From: Perkinsus chesapeaki
Taxonomy: Eukaryota; Perkinsozoa; Perkinsida; Perkinsidae
NCBI GenBank assembly: GCA_013115145.1
Contig: JAAPAO010000168.1
Coordinates: 1 to 58,928, forward strand
Direction: 5' to 3'
Length of the DNA stretch: 58,928 nt
A program made the translations under genes and the position numbers. This document shows positions 40,004 to 52,800 of the stretch, in pieces. The notes below the pieces were generated by a model, which was not told the DNA's origin, made no database searches, and saw nothing but the letters and a program-made list of their open reading frames with translations. How positions within the stretch are numbered: the stretch's first letter is position 1; each line of letters starts with the position of its first letter.

Positions 40004-42042
40004 GTGTCGTATCCAAACCCACAACCATCACGAAAACGAATCCCTGAGGAGTTTGTTGACCAAGAGGAGATCGGTAGTGGTAATTTCTGTACAGTATACA
40101 AGGCAAAGGATGTTGATAGTAATAAGATAGTAGCATTGAAGGTAATAATAATAAAGGATGGAGGAATAATAGGAGAGAGGATAACAGTCAACAACAACAA
40201 TAACGAGACATTTCTATTGCCTAATTACTAGAGACAAGGATCATAAACTGCTGCTGCTGCAATTGCTTTCCATTTATTTACTGAGCTCTGCCACAGAAAA
40301 CCTATACTTGTTTGAGCGTAGACCTTTGATACTATGGTATTGTTATGGTAGGTATTCAACAAAGGGGAACTCAAACGTGCTAAGAAAGAGAAGGGTAATA
40401 TTAATAAGGGTGGTGGTTATGTTAATGATAATAGTAATTATGATATAGATGTTCTTATGGAGAAGCATGTATTATCTCGATTACACCATAATAACATAAT
40501 TAAGCTTCTTTATACCTTTGCTGATACTGATAACTGTTATATTGTTACTCAATATTGTGCTGGAGGTAAGACAATAATTATTATCATCTATATATATCAT
40601 AATCTAGTCTTTAGGTGAATTGTGGAATTTAGTGGCTCATAGTGGACTGGGTGATAAACAGTGTAAATACTATCTTAAACAGATGGCAGAGGCTCTTAGA
40701 TATTGTCATCAAGCTGGTATTGTTCACAGAGACGTGAAGGTATAGTAGTGCTGCTGAGTAGTAGTAGGGACAAATATTGTGTTATAGGCTGAGAATGCAT
40801 TGCTTACTGAGGATAGACGAACTTTAAAGTTATGCGATTTTGGTACAGCAAGAGATCTTTTAAATCCCCAAATTGAAGGTTCAGGGAATATGTGTTTTAA
40901 TAAGCATATGAAAGTAGGTGGTGGTAGTACCAGGGATCGAACCTGCGTCAACTATTTCCTTTTCAGCATTATGTTGGCACTGCTAATTTCCTTGCTCCAG
41001 AGGCTATCATGAATAAAGAGAATGATCAGCGTTCGGATATATGGAGTTTTGGTGCCACGGTCTATCAAGTCAGGTTCGGAATTCCACCTTATACTGCTGG
41101 TAGTAGGACAGTTAGGGTATCTAAAATCTTCAGGGGGCGCAAATCCTAACGTATCTTAGGTTCAGAGTATCTTATTTATCTTCGTATAAGGCATCATGAC
41201 CTTCAATTTCCAGCTGATGGTGTTGGTATTGAGAGGTCCTGTATGGATTTGATAAGGTTGGTATATCATCACAGTAGAGGTGGTTATGGTGTTGTCAATT
41301 AGATGGTGTAATAATGAGGGTTCTAGACCACAGACATTTGATCAAGTATTAGCTCATCAATGGTTTCAAGATACACCAAAGGAGGTCAGTTGGAGTCATA
41401 TCTATTAATGCTTTCAAATGCACGCTTGGAGTTTAGATACCCCCATTTAGTTTAGAGGAGCTGTCTATTCGGTCTTTAGCCCGTAGCGGTTATGATGACA
41501 TTGGCATGACCCATGATGATGACCATGAAGGTACATCAGCACCAACAACAGCAGCAAGTAGTAATGGCAGTAATGATTCGCCTAATAGTTGTAATAATAA
41601 TATTATGGTATATGACTGAGCTTGATACTAGGTGGAGGTGAGATGGTTGTTGATGATGATGATAGTGTACCAACATTACCGTATGATAATGATTGGATAA
41701 TAGAACATGAAAATGATTTGAGTAATGATGAAATAAATGCCTTGAAGAGGTTGTTAGTAGTTCGAGATTGGGAAAGGAAAAGCATGTAATGATAATAAGG
41801 TTATAATATTAATAAATACAGTATTAATAATAGGCCTGGTAGTGGTACAGCAATGCTAGATCACTTACATTTACCTGAGCTTATTGAAGCTAATAAGAGG
41901 TAATGAAGAATTAAGTAAAGATATATTATATATCAGGATGGAGTCATCAAATACTTCACCACCTATCCTCACATCTCCACCTTCCGCATCATCATCATCA
42001 TCATCTTCATCATTATCGAGTGCTGCCCCTCCTCCCGACTGA
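40004..42042 (+). CDS. PDK1-like AGC protein kinase, start codon not found
   Basis: The frame is open from about 39950, but the first clear block is VDQEEIGSGNFCTVYKAKD (P-loop) with IVALK (catalytic Lys). No ATG precedes it in frame, so a 5' exon is missing; 40004 is a GTG used only as a marker. A 210-base intron joins VFNKGELKRAKKEKG. Further blocks are DVLMEKHVLSRLHHNNIIK, VHRDVKAENALL, KLCDFGTARDLL, HYVGTANFLAPEA, RSDIWSFGATVYQ and SEYLIYLRIRHHDLQFPADG, the last in the style of PDK1. No PH domain follows. The C-terminus is acidic, then MLDHLHLPELIEANK and a Ser run, ending APPPD at TGA 42040-42042 after two further short introns. Shorter forms could stop at 41786. PDK1 activates AGC kinases by activation-loop phosphorylation. 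Confidence 0.72.
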
Positions 42043-42073
42043 CTATGTCTAAACTGACTCCGTTGAGTTATTA

Positions 42074-43969
42074 ATGACCGAATATAACCCTTTTATTCCT
42101 TATCCTCTTCTATTAGTTATTCTTTTCATGACCTTGACCCGTCGAGGGTTAAGCCACTCAAAGCCACTCGGCTGCTATATATTTATATGCTGCTTATTGA
42201 TCATTGTTGTTATACATCTTGAAGGATGTAACCCACGAACCCCTGATCTATTACCACCGAGTGAAGCTGATGGTGGTGGAGGTGGGGCAGGTGGTGGGTC
42301 TGAAGGAAGAGCTAATAATACAAGTAATAAGGGATGTGCTACTACTACTACTTCCTACTACTACTACTACCACCATGATGTGATGAGTGTAAGAGAACAA
42401 TAATAGTAATAGGCAAATGACAATAATGGTGATAGAGAAGGACGATAATACACGGACAAAGGTACAACAACAACAACAACAGCTATCACACAACAAGAAG
42501 AACAACAAGAACCATCATCAACAACACTACCTCCTTACTCTACCGCCACTACCATCATGACAACAACAACTGTTACTACCGCGGGACAGTTGGTTGAAGG
42601 GGATTCATTAATTACCTCATCTATGTCATCATCATCATCTACTACTACTACTACTACTATAAAAAGGTTTACTAGTAGGTACAGCAACAACAAGGGCAAG
42701 TTACACAACAACAACAAATGATAATATATGGACGAATAGTCCATTATCAGGTACTACGACATTTATGACAACAGTAACCACAACAACAATACCACCAACA
42801 ATACCACCAACAAAGCCACCAACAATACCACCGACAAAGCCACCAACAATACCACCGACAAAGCCACCGACAAAGCCACCAACAAAGCCACCGACAAAGC
42901 CACCGACCAATCCGCCGACTCAGGCGCCTGGGAAATGCTCTAAGGGAGAGCCTTCTACTAGGAGGGATGACTTAGTTATATATGGTGATTGGCCGCATAT
43001 GGATGCATTAACAGAGAGGAGGTATATGACACAATTACCTCAGTTTGTTGATGGTGATAGTTGTCTAAATGCCAAGTTTACAAGTAATAATAATAGCTTA
43101 GGATAAATATAATGTTATTATTATTAATAATAGGTGTATTATTGGATATTACACCAAATAAGTTTGCTGATTGGATTGAAGGAGGAACTAATGTTAATGT
43201 TGCTGATACTACTTCTGGTATAGGTAAAGGAGGTGACTTCAAAACAATGCTTAAAGGTCTAAAAGCTGCTAATGCGAAGTTGTCGATTGCTATATCACTT
43301 GGTCATGGTTATTATAATAATGTCTGTGGTGGTAGTGAAAGTATATCATGTATGTTTACTTTTATTAAGTCATGGGATAAGGAGGTACCTGGATCACTAC
43401 AAGGTGTAGTCGTATCTGGTATTGATAGTACTTCTAATGGTATTGATGAAGCTATGTCTAATGGTGGTAAAGTTAAGGGTTCATATGCATTAGGAATAAC
43501 AGTACCGATGGCATCACTTGGACAATATCAACAAAAATATAATACTGCTGATCGTTATTATTTATTACTCATGGATTTTTGGTGTCCATCAGTCGATTCT
43601 TATTCTGCATCAAATAATAATAATATATTTAAAACGAAGGGAGATGATCTAGGGCAATTTATGGTTCAAACTGCCAGTTGCCCTGGTGGTAATGATTCTC
43701 CTATACCACAGAAAGATGTTATAAATATTAATAGTAAGACTGCTCTTATATGGTCTACAAGACATAGTGGTGCATCATGTCCATATCCCCTTAATGATGG
43801 TACTTGTACACAGAATGGCAGAGCTGAACTAGGCAGCACTGATACGACAATAGTAGCAATGAAACTTATTGAATATATGACTAACTTATTCCCAACTTCT
43901 TCTTCATCATCAGCGGGCCATGGTTTCTACTACATGAGCCTGATGCCTGATTATTGGTTTCATGATTGA
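42074..43969 (+). CDS. Pro/Thr-repeat surface or secreted protein with unassigned C-terminal domain
   Basis: It begins 31 bases after the kinase stop with MTEYNPFIPYPLLLVILFMT and a second hydrophobic run (CYIFICCLLIIVVIHLEGC), i.e. signal anchor(s). A Gly-rich and Thr-rich stretch with unresolved small introns (42400-42700) leads to a tandem PPTI/PPTK repeat (12-base unit). Next is a folded domain: DLVIYGDWPHMDALTERRYM, a roughly 50-base intron, VLLDITPNKFADWIEGG, KLSIAISLGHGYYNN, GVVVSGIDSTSNGIDEAM, YYLLLMDFWCPSVDSY and TALIWSTRHSGASCPY. The outline (IYGDW, SIAISLG, GVVVSGID) recalls TIM-barrel GH18-type proteins. However, the DxxDxDxE catalytic motif is absent, so no enzyme is claimed. The repeat stem would be a heavily O-glycosylated spacer. 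Confidence 0.5.
42786..42917 (+). repeat. Tandem 12-base repeat encoding PPTI/PPTK
   Basis: About ten units of the type CCACCAACAAAGCCACC / CCACCAACAATACCACC, in frame, changing from PPTI to PPTK to PPTN. It encodes the proline-threonine stem of the surrounding gene. Confidence 0.8.
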
Positions 43970-44523
43970 TAATTATCACCACCACCATCGCAATCAAACG
44001 TCGCTATTACGTCATTATTCTTATTGATATGACGTTTAAACAACAGGAACGCTTATTGTTATAATAGTTGTATACGATTGTAGATATTTCGGATTTAATA
44101 CGCAAAGCCGTCGATGTCTGTCGGTTAATAATGAATATGTATTTATGCAACATTATTATCATCGTTGAGAATTACGTTAGATCTCAAAAGACATTTTTGG
44201 TCATCTTGGACAGCAGCAGCAACAGCAAGACGATAATCGTTGTTCATAGTAGTAGAGAATAATAATCACCATCATCACCACCACCACAGTATCTGTGTCG
44301 AATGAAGTGTCATTTGAGTTGTTGATTTAATTGTGTGAGTTGAAGAAGAAGGAGATAGAGTATATTATGTTATATGATAACACATCATCATCATCGGCTA
44401 ACATTAAACTACCATCAGTGGTAGCAATAAACCGTACAACAGCTTTACGTATTGCACATCGAACTTGCACACAAAAAGACATCAAAGTACATAATATAAT
44501 CATTAACCAATAGAAGTAGCATT
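43970..44523. other. Intergenic region, nothing recognised
   Basis: About 550 bases of A+T-rich sequence with CAC/CAT runs and small frames (60-64 codons). None has a supported exon structure. Confidence 0.4.
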
Positions 44524-45473
44524 ATGAATCAGAACGACGTTCCTATGATGAGGGGGGAGGCATACTGCCAGTTGGGAAGTGGGGGAGCAGAACGGCAGCA
44601 GGGTAGATGATGAGGTATAAACTTACTCTATCAATCATCGATTATTACAGGGCGTCTTCCTCCTAACACTCATCCAGACAACACTCATACCATGATGATG
44701 ACCAGGAGTGTTAGGCCTACTAGAAGGCTAATCGATGCTATAGTGCTTGATAAAGAAGAATTCCATTCGATAAGTGATAGTGAGTCTGATAAGGTTAGCA
44801 AACTTATTGTTATAATAATGCATGCTACCTTAGTCAGGTTACTATTGATAAGTCTACTGGTATGGTAGATGATAATGATGATATTGAATCTATATGTCAT
44901 GATACTGGTAGAGTATTGAATAGAGTGGTATCATTGCTAAGACGGGTGGATAGTTGTTGCTCGAATGTTGATAATACTCGTAGTCATCATTCACCAATAT
45001 CACCATCATCATCAGCTATTGGTAAAGTAGTTCATATAACACCACCACCACCACAACATCCAAGTACACAAAAGAAGTTAATTACTAGTAGAAGTGTACC
45101 TGATCTTAATCAATCAACTTGTAGAAGGAACAACAACAACAAGCAGCAAGAAGCATTATTACTGTCAACACCACAACGGAAAAGAATACATTCCCCCCGT
45201 ACCATAGCAAATATGAGCAATTATACACATGATAATGAGTTGTACAATACTCCTCCTCCTCCTCCCTTAACTAGTCTATCTAGTAGCTCATCATTCCGTC
45301 GACGTGTTAGAGGTGGTATTGTAGGAGTTCCTATATGGAGGAACCCAACTTGTGGTATATCTCAACATCTTGAACCAATAAGTATGATGGATAAAGTACC
45401 TCAAAGATCATGCCCAAAGATCAGGAGATCATCATCGTCAATTGGTGGTGTTCACGTTATGACTAATCGTTAA
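44524..45473 (+). CDS. Hypothetical basic, disordered protein
   Basis: The ATG at 44524 (MNQNDVPMMRGEAYCQLGSG) runs into a roughly 50-base intron (gtagat...ttacag), then RSVRPTRRLIDAIVLDKEE. A 44-base intron leads to VTIDKSTGMVDDNDDIESIC. The rest is one exon: RVLNRVVSLLRRVDSCC, a Pro/Ser/His-rich stretch, SRSVPDLNQSTCRRNNNNKQ, PPPPPLTSLSSSSSFRRRVR and a basic end (IRRSSSSIGGVHVMTNR). Length is about 280 residues. Only a short amphipathic helix seems ordered. No family, signal peptide or membrane segment. It converges on the next gene with an 87-base gap, so the 3' ends nearly touch. Confidence 0.5.
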
Positions 45474-45560
45474 TATCGTTGTTACATGATGTTGCGTTGT
45501 TAGATATATTTAATACTTTATAACTCAACAACAATTATACAACTATTACAAGTATTATTA

Positions 45561-47845
45561 TTAATCATCATCATTGATACCCATTTTATCAACTTCCCCC
45601 ATAAATCTATTAAAATCATCATCTAAACTACCACTCGCTGGTACTGCTGCATCGTTAGCAGTAGTAGTAGTAGCTGTATTCTTCTTAACTTCTCTTTTAC
45701 TTATTATCATAGTCTTAGCTTCTTGTTTCTTATGCTTTAAATGCACTTTATCACTATCCAATGTAAGTAGCTCAGGTGGACCTGCTCCCCCTGCTGCTGC
45801 TGTTGTTGATCGAACTTGATTCGGTATCTGCTTATGATAACTAATACTAATTCCACCTCATAATAATGATTATCATACAAATAGTTTAAGTTGTGGTTTA
45901 ACAGGTTTAGCCTCTATTACTGCTCCGGATGCTCTTGATGCATCATTCTCTATAATATAACGATCAAGTATTGCCTAACATCATCTTCATCATCAGTATT
46001 AGAATTATTATACTATTAATAAGGCCGATTATAAGCTTACTTCTTTACGAGCTTCATCCTCCTTTCTAATCCTTTTCTCAGCTGCCACTGCTGCAGCAGC
46101 TGCTGCTTGTCTGGCCCCTGATATGTCATAATAAGAATACTAATAATAATAATAACAACACTCACTCTCATAACAACGTTCTTTATTCTTATCACCCTCA
46201 CCATTAACAGCTGCTGCTGCTGCTGTTAACTGCTCTGTTCGTATCTATTAATAATTATTATTGTTCATAATCATCATAACTTACCGTTGGTTGAGTACTC
46301 CCTACTGCTTGTGGGAGAGGAGGAGGAGGAGGGAAGCTAATAGATTATATAACGATTAAGTTATTGATATTACTACTACTACCTAGCAAGTGGGTGTATA
46401 GGAGGGGGTGGAGGAGGGGGTACGATACCAGCTCCTCCTCCTCCTCCTCCTCCTCCTGGTTGGAAATGATGTGATGGTAGTTGTGTTGTAAATAGTGCTG
46501 GTGGTGGTGGTGGTGGTGGAGGTATCTATATAATACTAATGTACTAGTGCAATAGTGGTATAATGTTACATTGGGGATAAAATGAGCTGGTAATGATGCT
46601 GGTGGAGGAGGAGGAGGAGGCATCATCATACCACCCACCATATTACCAGGCATTACCATAAATGGTGGGGGAGGAGGAGGTATACCAGGAGGTAGCATTG
46701 GTGGTATAGGTGGTATTGGTGGACCATTATTAATAATATCCTAACCACTTATAATACATTTAAATGAGGTTAGCTTGTGTTACCTGATCACCCTTATCTT
46801 CTGATGTAACTGATACTCCTGCTGCTCCTGCTGGTGTTGTTTTCTCCTCATCAGTTCGTCCCCGTTTCTCATTAGGCTCTACTTTACTTCCCTCATCATC
46901 ATCACTATCATCATCGCTACTGCTACTCGAGGACGATGAGCTACTACTACTACTGCTGCTGCTATCTGACCTTCTTTTACGTTGTGCAAGTGCTCTCTGA
47001 TGGAATAATAGTATTATTAATATTATTATTAGTTTATTACTTGTCTCATTACAGTATCAACTTGTGAATCCTCACTACTACTATCATCATCATCACTTAT
47101 GTCTGGTGGTGGATAATTATGTAATGTGCCATCTTTATGCCTATCATCAACATCATCATTAATAATAATACAATGATCTATACCATCTTTTACTTGAATA
47201 ATGTCTGTTTTCCAGGTGGAGGTATACCAAAAGGGTTAAACTGTGCATCATAATATACTGAGTACTTACCCTAATAATAATCACCCTCTATTATTACTCT
47301 CAGTACTACTACTACCTATTACCTGTATAGCTGCCTTACGTCGAGCTTTACTATCTGGATCTGCCCAATCAGCATTAATCTTTCTATTCTCTCTGACAGC
47401 CTAACACGCACCTTTATAACCTCATTATAAAGCATTAATAACTATAACCTCCAATTCCTTCCTCTTTTTATCCATAACCTCCATTTTAGGCTTCAACCTA
47501 TGATAAGCTGATTCTAGTTGTGACAGTTTACGTGATATTTCAAAGTCAGGTCTAATAACACCTTAATAACTATAATAATTATTATTATTTAATAATATAT
47601 TACCGTCCTTCCTTTCTCACACGCTTTAACATATTCTCCATCGACTTAATACTAGCTTCTACCTGTTCTGGACTATTCTTCATAACCCATCCTTCTAAAG
47701 CTGATAGACGGTGCCTAGGAGAAAGTCATACCAAAGTTACAAATTATTATATATACTTTTTAATTTTATTTTTCTCCCTCTTTTTTTCCAATCGTCTTTG
47801 TTGCTCTGCTGGATTACGTGCTTTCCTTTCCCTTTTACCTCCCAT
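45561..47845 (-). CDS. WBP11: WBP11-like spliceosome-associated protein
   Basis: It starts MGGKRERKARNPAEQQRRLE, a basic helix as at the WBP11 N-terminus (NP.xQ.RK..). Then come RLSALEGWVMKNSPEQVEA, ESAYHRLKPKMEVMDKKRKE and FNPFGIPPPG. An acidic Ser/Asp stretch and long Pro/Gly runs (MLPPGIPPPPPPFMVMPG and similar) follow. The C-terminus DDDFNRFMGEVDKMGINDD matches the family's terminal helix (..F..EM..L). Stop at 45561. About ten introns, many very A+T-rich. In other eukaryotes WBP11 is a nuclear partner of PQBP1 and PP1 needed for splicing. The polyproline tracts are coded by (CCT)n/(CCA)n microsatellites (46430-46530 and 46600-46690). The identity rests on the two ends and overall layout. 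Confidence 0.6.
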
Positions 47846-47959
47846 TATATAACTAGCATAATCCTCAATAATAACTTTTAACACAACACTAAGTATTCTG
47901 AGAATCTTATACGTCTTATTGGTGGAAGGTCCTCGATAAATGATAATGCCGTATAAAGG

Positions 47960-49665
47960 CTAATGCTTAGATGGTTTATTAAGGCCAGCTTCTTGTTTGC
48001 ATCGGGCGAGCTAAGAATAACAATAATCTATCATTAATAACCAGTTATATCATTAATACCGCAGCATCCATATCAAATCCACATGAGGGGGAATCTGGTA
48101 ATCTTGCTGTAAGTATTTCAACACCATCATCGGTGATAATAACAGTATGCTCAAATTGAGCAGATCGCCTAAAATTATATACTATTGGAATGGTTGTTAT
48201 TATCCCTTTATTACTTTCCATCAAGAGTAACTGATGTCCAATCATCAGGCCAAGTTCTATCTTTATATGTACCAAGATTAAGCATTGGTTCAACAGTAAA
48301 GGCATGACCCGGCTAAAATACATAATGATAATATATAATAGATTATTACTCATCTACTACTACTTACTCTCATAACACCAATAGCTTTATTCTTCGCATA
48401 ATGAGGGACATTAGGAGCACAATGGAATAGATCTCGTACACCATGACCACAATAACTAATAATAATAGTAATAGTAATATAGACCTTTTTCTTACCTCTT
48501 AACAACAGATAAACCTTGATGATTAGCAACCTTTTGTATAGTATTACCAATATCTCTATACATCATTCCTGGTTTACATTCTTGTATACCAGCCATCATT
48601 GATGCATATGTTCCCTCTACTAGGCGTTTAGTATCATGAGCTAATGCTTTATTAACCTAATATATACTATTATATATTATTATACAGTAGAACAACAACT
48701 TACAACACCATCATGATCAGGTACAATATATGTCTCATTAAGATCAGCATGCATACCATTATGATAAAGTGTTATCTAATATAATAATAATAAGAAGAAG
48801 AGCGGTAGTATTGATGCTACTTACATCAACATTAACTATATCACCCGGTTGAAATACACGTTCATCAGGCATACCATGACATATAACTTCATTAACAGAT
48901 ACACATACAGATCGAGGGAAATGATAATAGTTCAATGGACTTGGATAACAATCATGTTCAACCTAATTATTATATATTAATATACAATGCTGTGGTATAT
49001 TATTACACAGAAGTTATGAACAACTTCATCAACATCCATACCTCTAACAGGATGCTTTTTACTAGCTGACATAATAAGCCTACCACATTCATCGATACAT
49101 TGACGTCCAAGTAACTATATAATATTAATTATTATCCTATTTATCCTATTAATCCTATTACACAAGCTTCTCTTAATCTAGATATCTCCTCATCATTAAG
49201 TTGTTTAATGAAGTTAGATCTACGTAAAGCTACTTCACCATGAGGTATGCCATCATTAGCATAATCAGGTCTAGCTATACTATCAGGTAGCTCCCTTAAT
49301 GGTCCCAATTTAGCTGGTCTTAATGTACCAGTCCAACCATTATAATTACGGAATTTAGCAAGATGTTCATCTTCATCATCAGTAGATGCTTCAGCAATAG
49401 CGTGAGCTACTTCTTCTTTAAGGGCTGCTTTACCACTACCACCAGATAACATTTGTTTCATTATCTTATGTACTTCCTTATGTTGATCCCATGCCATTTT
49501 GAAACATTGTTGACAACAGAAGTATGATGGTGGTACACCAAGTTTAGTGCATGTTGGACATTTTAAGGTACATTCAGCATTAGTAGGTTTATTACACATA
49601 GGACAATGAGTCGACCCTTGAGGGCATCCTTGACATGTATGAGCACTTTTATCGTCACCAGTCAT
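47960..49665 (-). CDS. METAP1: Methionine aminopeptidase 1 with N-terminal zinc finger
   Basis: The ATG at 49665 gives [19 protein letters not shown]6H2-type zinc finger follows ([27 protein letters not shown]), which docks MetAP1 to the ribosome. Then come [17 protein letters not shown] and the pita-bread catalytic domain. The metal ligands are Asp in PGDIVNVDV, Asp in [10 protein letters not shown], His in SYCGHGV, Glu in FTVEPML and Glu in [17 protein letters not shown] and [19 protein letters not shown] are diagnostic. About eight introns of 40-55 bases, several largely (TAA)n. The last exon ([19 protein letters not shown] 47960-47962) follows a 50-base intron; unspliced, the frame ends at 48045. 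It removes initiator Met from nascent proteins in the cytosol. Confidence 0.92.
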
Positions 49666-49847
49666 TATATAGAAATGAAGGACAAGAGGAGGAAGGAACA
49701 CTAATCAATAAAGATAACATAGCTCTTACTAATGAAGACATTTATGCACCCAATATTGGACATAAAACCCGCGCAGGTTCTATCCCCAGCACCTCCCACT
49801 TTCTTCCGTAATATTTAAACAAAGCAGTTGAGTTGATCGTAGTCTAA
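49666..49847. promoter_or_regulatory. Divergent promoter with B-box-like sequence
   Basis: 182 bases between the starts of MetAP1 (-) and the unassigned gene (+). GCGCAGGTTCTATCCCCAGC (from about 49771) resembles a tRNA B-box/T-arm but no tRNA folds around it. Confidence 0.35.
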
Positions 49848-52800
49848 ATGGGCTTGAATAGTCGAGGATCAGGATCATCTATGGATGATACTACTATGAT
49901 AGGGGATGAAGGATCAGAAAGGTTAAATATGTTGAATGATATAATAGAATCAATAGAGTAATAATAATATTAATAATATTAATAATATATAATAATAAGA
50001 TACTATCACTCAATAGCACGTAAATCATTAGCAATAGACCAAGAGCAAGCTTCAAGCAAAGATATCTTAACATCATGGCTACTACTTTGGGAGCTATATA
50101 CATCTCAACGTAATATTATAATATGATATAATATAATATTTAACAGAGACCTGTCATGAGTTCCAAGAAACAATAGATGATGAGGAAGGTAATCCACCAC
50201 CATCAATGATGGTTGGTGAAGTACCAGGATGGATAGAAATAGGACAAGTAATCGAACATGTTATAATGTTGTTATTATTGTATATTAGCGTTTAAGATGG
50301 GCTTATTGTCATATACCATCATATAGAGTATTATTAGCTCTATTAAGATGGTTAAGGCAAATACAACGTGATGAATTAGAGGATAGTAATAATAATATAT
50401 ATAATATTATTATAAGTATTATTAGACCCTCCTGATAGCAATACAGGTGGCGTTTTAAAGGCGCTATTTGATATACTTCGTAATAATGATTATATTGATA
50501 ATAAATATAATATTATTAGGCACCGAAGGTGATGATGCTGCTATTAGAGCATTATCTATTCAAACATCTAGGGATATGTATAGAGCATTAGAATTAGCTG
50601 CAGTAATGGGATCACCCCATGCATCATCTAAAGATGAGGAGACGACACAAGCCTATATGGATTGGACTGAGAAGGTAATATGGTTATAATTATATAGTAG
50701 TAGGTAAGTGGATATCAGACTATGATAAATACTATGTCTGGTAATAATAACAACACAACAACTGCCGCCGCGACACAAGAGCAGCAGCAGCGAAGCAGTG
50801 GTGTATTAAATCCATTACCTTCAAGAAGGCTACTTGTTAAAGAAGGTGCTTTAATGCAGTTATCATGCAGTAACAATTCTAATAAAGAATCATCTATGTT
50901 AAGTGATGATGAAAAGGCATGGTTAGGGTAATAATAATAATAAATTGTATTATATGATATTTAATTTGATTATAGGTATTTAACTGGTGATATATCATCA
51001 TTATTACAATGTAAAGATAAATGGTTAAATAGTAATGATAATATAGGAAGGTCATCATCGCTTGTTACTGCTGGTACTGTCGATGGTAGTAGGAGAGTGA
51101 AAGGACAAGGGAGAGTTAGAGCTAATACTAGTGTATCATGGGCAATGGATAGAGGCAAGGATAATAGACAAGTTACACAAAGGCAGCATCATCCATTACA
51201 GTGGGTTAAATTACATTGTCTGAAGGAATGGTGTACAGAGCTTATATTAGAAGGGTAATAAGGGGAGGGAAATAATAAGGGACGTATTATTATAGATTAT
51301 TACCATCGCATACTAGTGATAAATGTAGTAAAACAGTCATTACGTCATTGGGCACATTGTCATATTTAAAGGGATGGTGGGATGTATTATCAAGAGCTTA
51401 TAATAATAATGATAATATTATGATTAAAGAGATAGAGAGTAGATTTAATAATGCTATACGAGAGAACTTGTTGCATATTATTAGCGATGATCATAACGAT
51501 GGTATATTTAATAAGGTAATATATTGATTATTTTATTAATTTTAACAAACTTCAGATAAATGAATGTTGGATAAATGCAATGACACTTTATGATGCTGAA
51601 CAGTCAAAATCGGCTAGTAAATTATCCTTTAAACATCTTATTCAACCAATGACCATAATATGGGACTGGCTAAATGAGGATTCACAACAACAGCAGCAGC
51701 AAGGGGATAGCTCAGATATCACAACACGACAAAGGCGCTATCAACTATGTAGGGCTCGGCTCTGCTCTATTCATCTTATAAATGTACTGTAGTTACTACT
51801 GCTGAGTTTGGGGGATATCTCTCTACATTATACCGTCAAGAAATATTACCATATCATGTTAAATGGTGTAATGAATATAATGATGAGGATTATATAGATG
51901 ATAATGTCGATGCATTATTAAATGGTTTAATAAGAGCTAAGCTTGAAGTAGATGATGATTATAAATATGATGTAATAATAATAATAATACGAAGAATAAC
52001 ATCAGATCTTTAATTAGGATCAACTACCTGCCTCAGTTATAGATGAAGCATTAGTATCAGCTTTAGTGGCTAATGAACAACTACATAATAATAATAATAA
52101 TCATTATCATGGAGTTAGACAATATAAAGGCAATGATGGTATGATGTTACTAGATAATAAAATAATAACAATATTTGAAGAAAGAGTTAATAATGCATCA
52201 TCACATATTCAAATGATTAAAGGATCGGCTGCACAAGTCGAAGCATGGGTATGGTTTATTAGAAGGTATACATGTTATTATTTATATACATGTCATTAAT
52301 AATAATTATAATATAGGTCATTTATATCGGATTGGTGTTGTTGTCCAGCTGTATCATCAACTCCAACTAACCCAATATCACCATCTATTCTTCAATCATT
52401 ATTCCATATACTTTATACATTAGCTATTATAGTAGCTAATAAAGTTGTTGATGAATTGGAACCTAAAGATTCTATACAAGTAACATTATAAAGTATATAA
52501 GTTATAATATGATGATGATAATAGATACTTAGAGAAGTTGTAGCATTGTGTGCTGAACTGTCCCCTGATGATGATACCTTGAAGGCCGAGAGTGGTCCTA
52601 CATCAATCGAATTAGGTATATTATTATGGTCATATTTAGATATAATCTATTATATAGATACTGGTGTTAGCTCATCACAATCAACACCTGCTGAACTTAT
52701 TGGTACTATAGCATTAGTTAGAGCCTGGTGGATGGGATATTATAAACATGAAATGCATGATGATGATGATGATGATGATGATGTGGGGGTGGAAGGGAAT

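Noticed and set aside
43082-43130. Stop codon splitting the Pro/Thr-repeat gene into two
   Set aside because: A GT-AG intron of about 50 bases rejoins KFTS to VLLDITP in frame, so one gene is more likely.
46430-46690. CRISPR-like or satellite array from repeated CCT/CCA units
   Set aside because: The repeats are in-frame polyproline codons of the WBP11-like gene, with no spacers.
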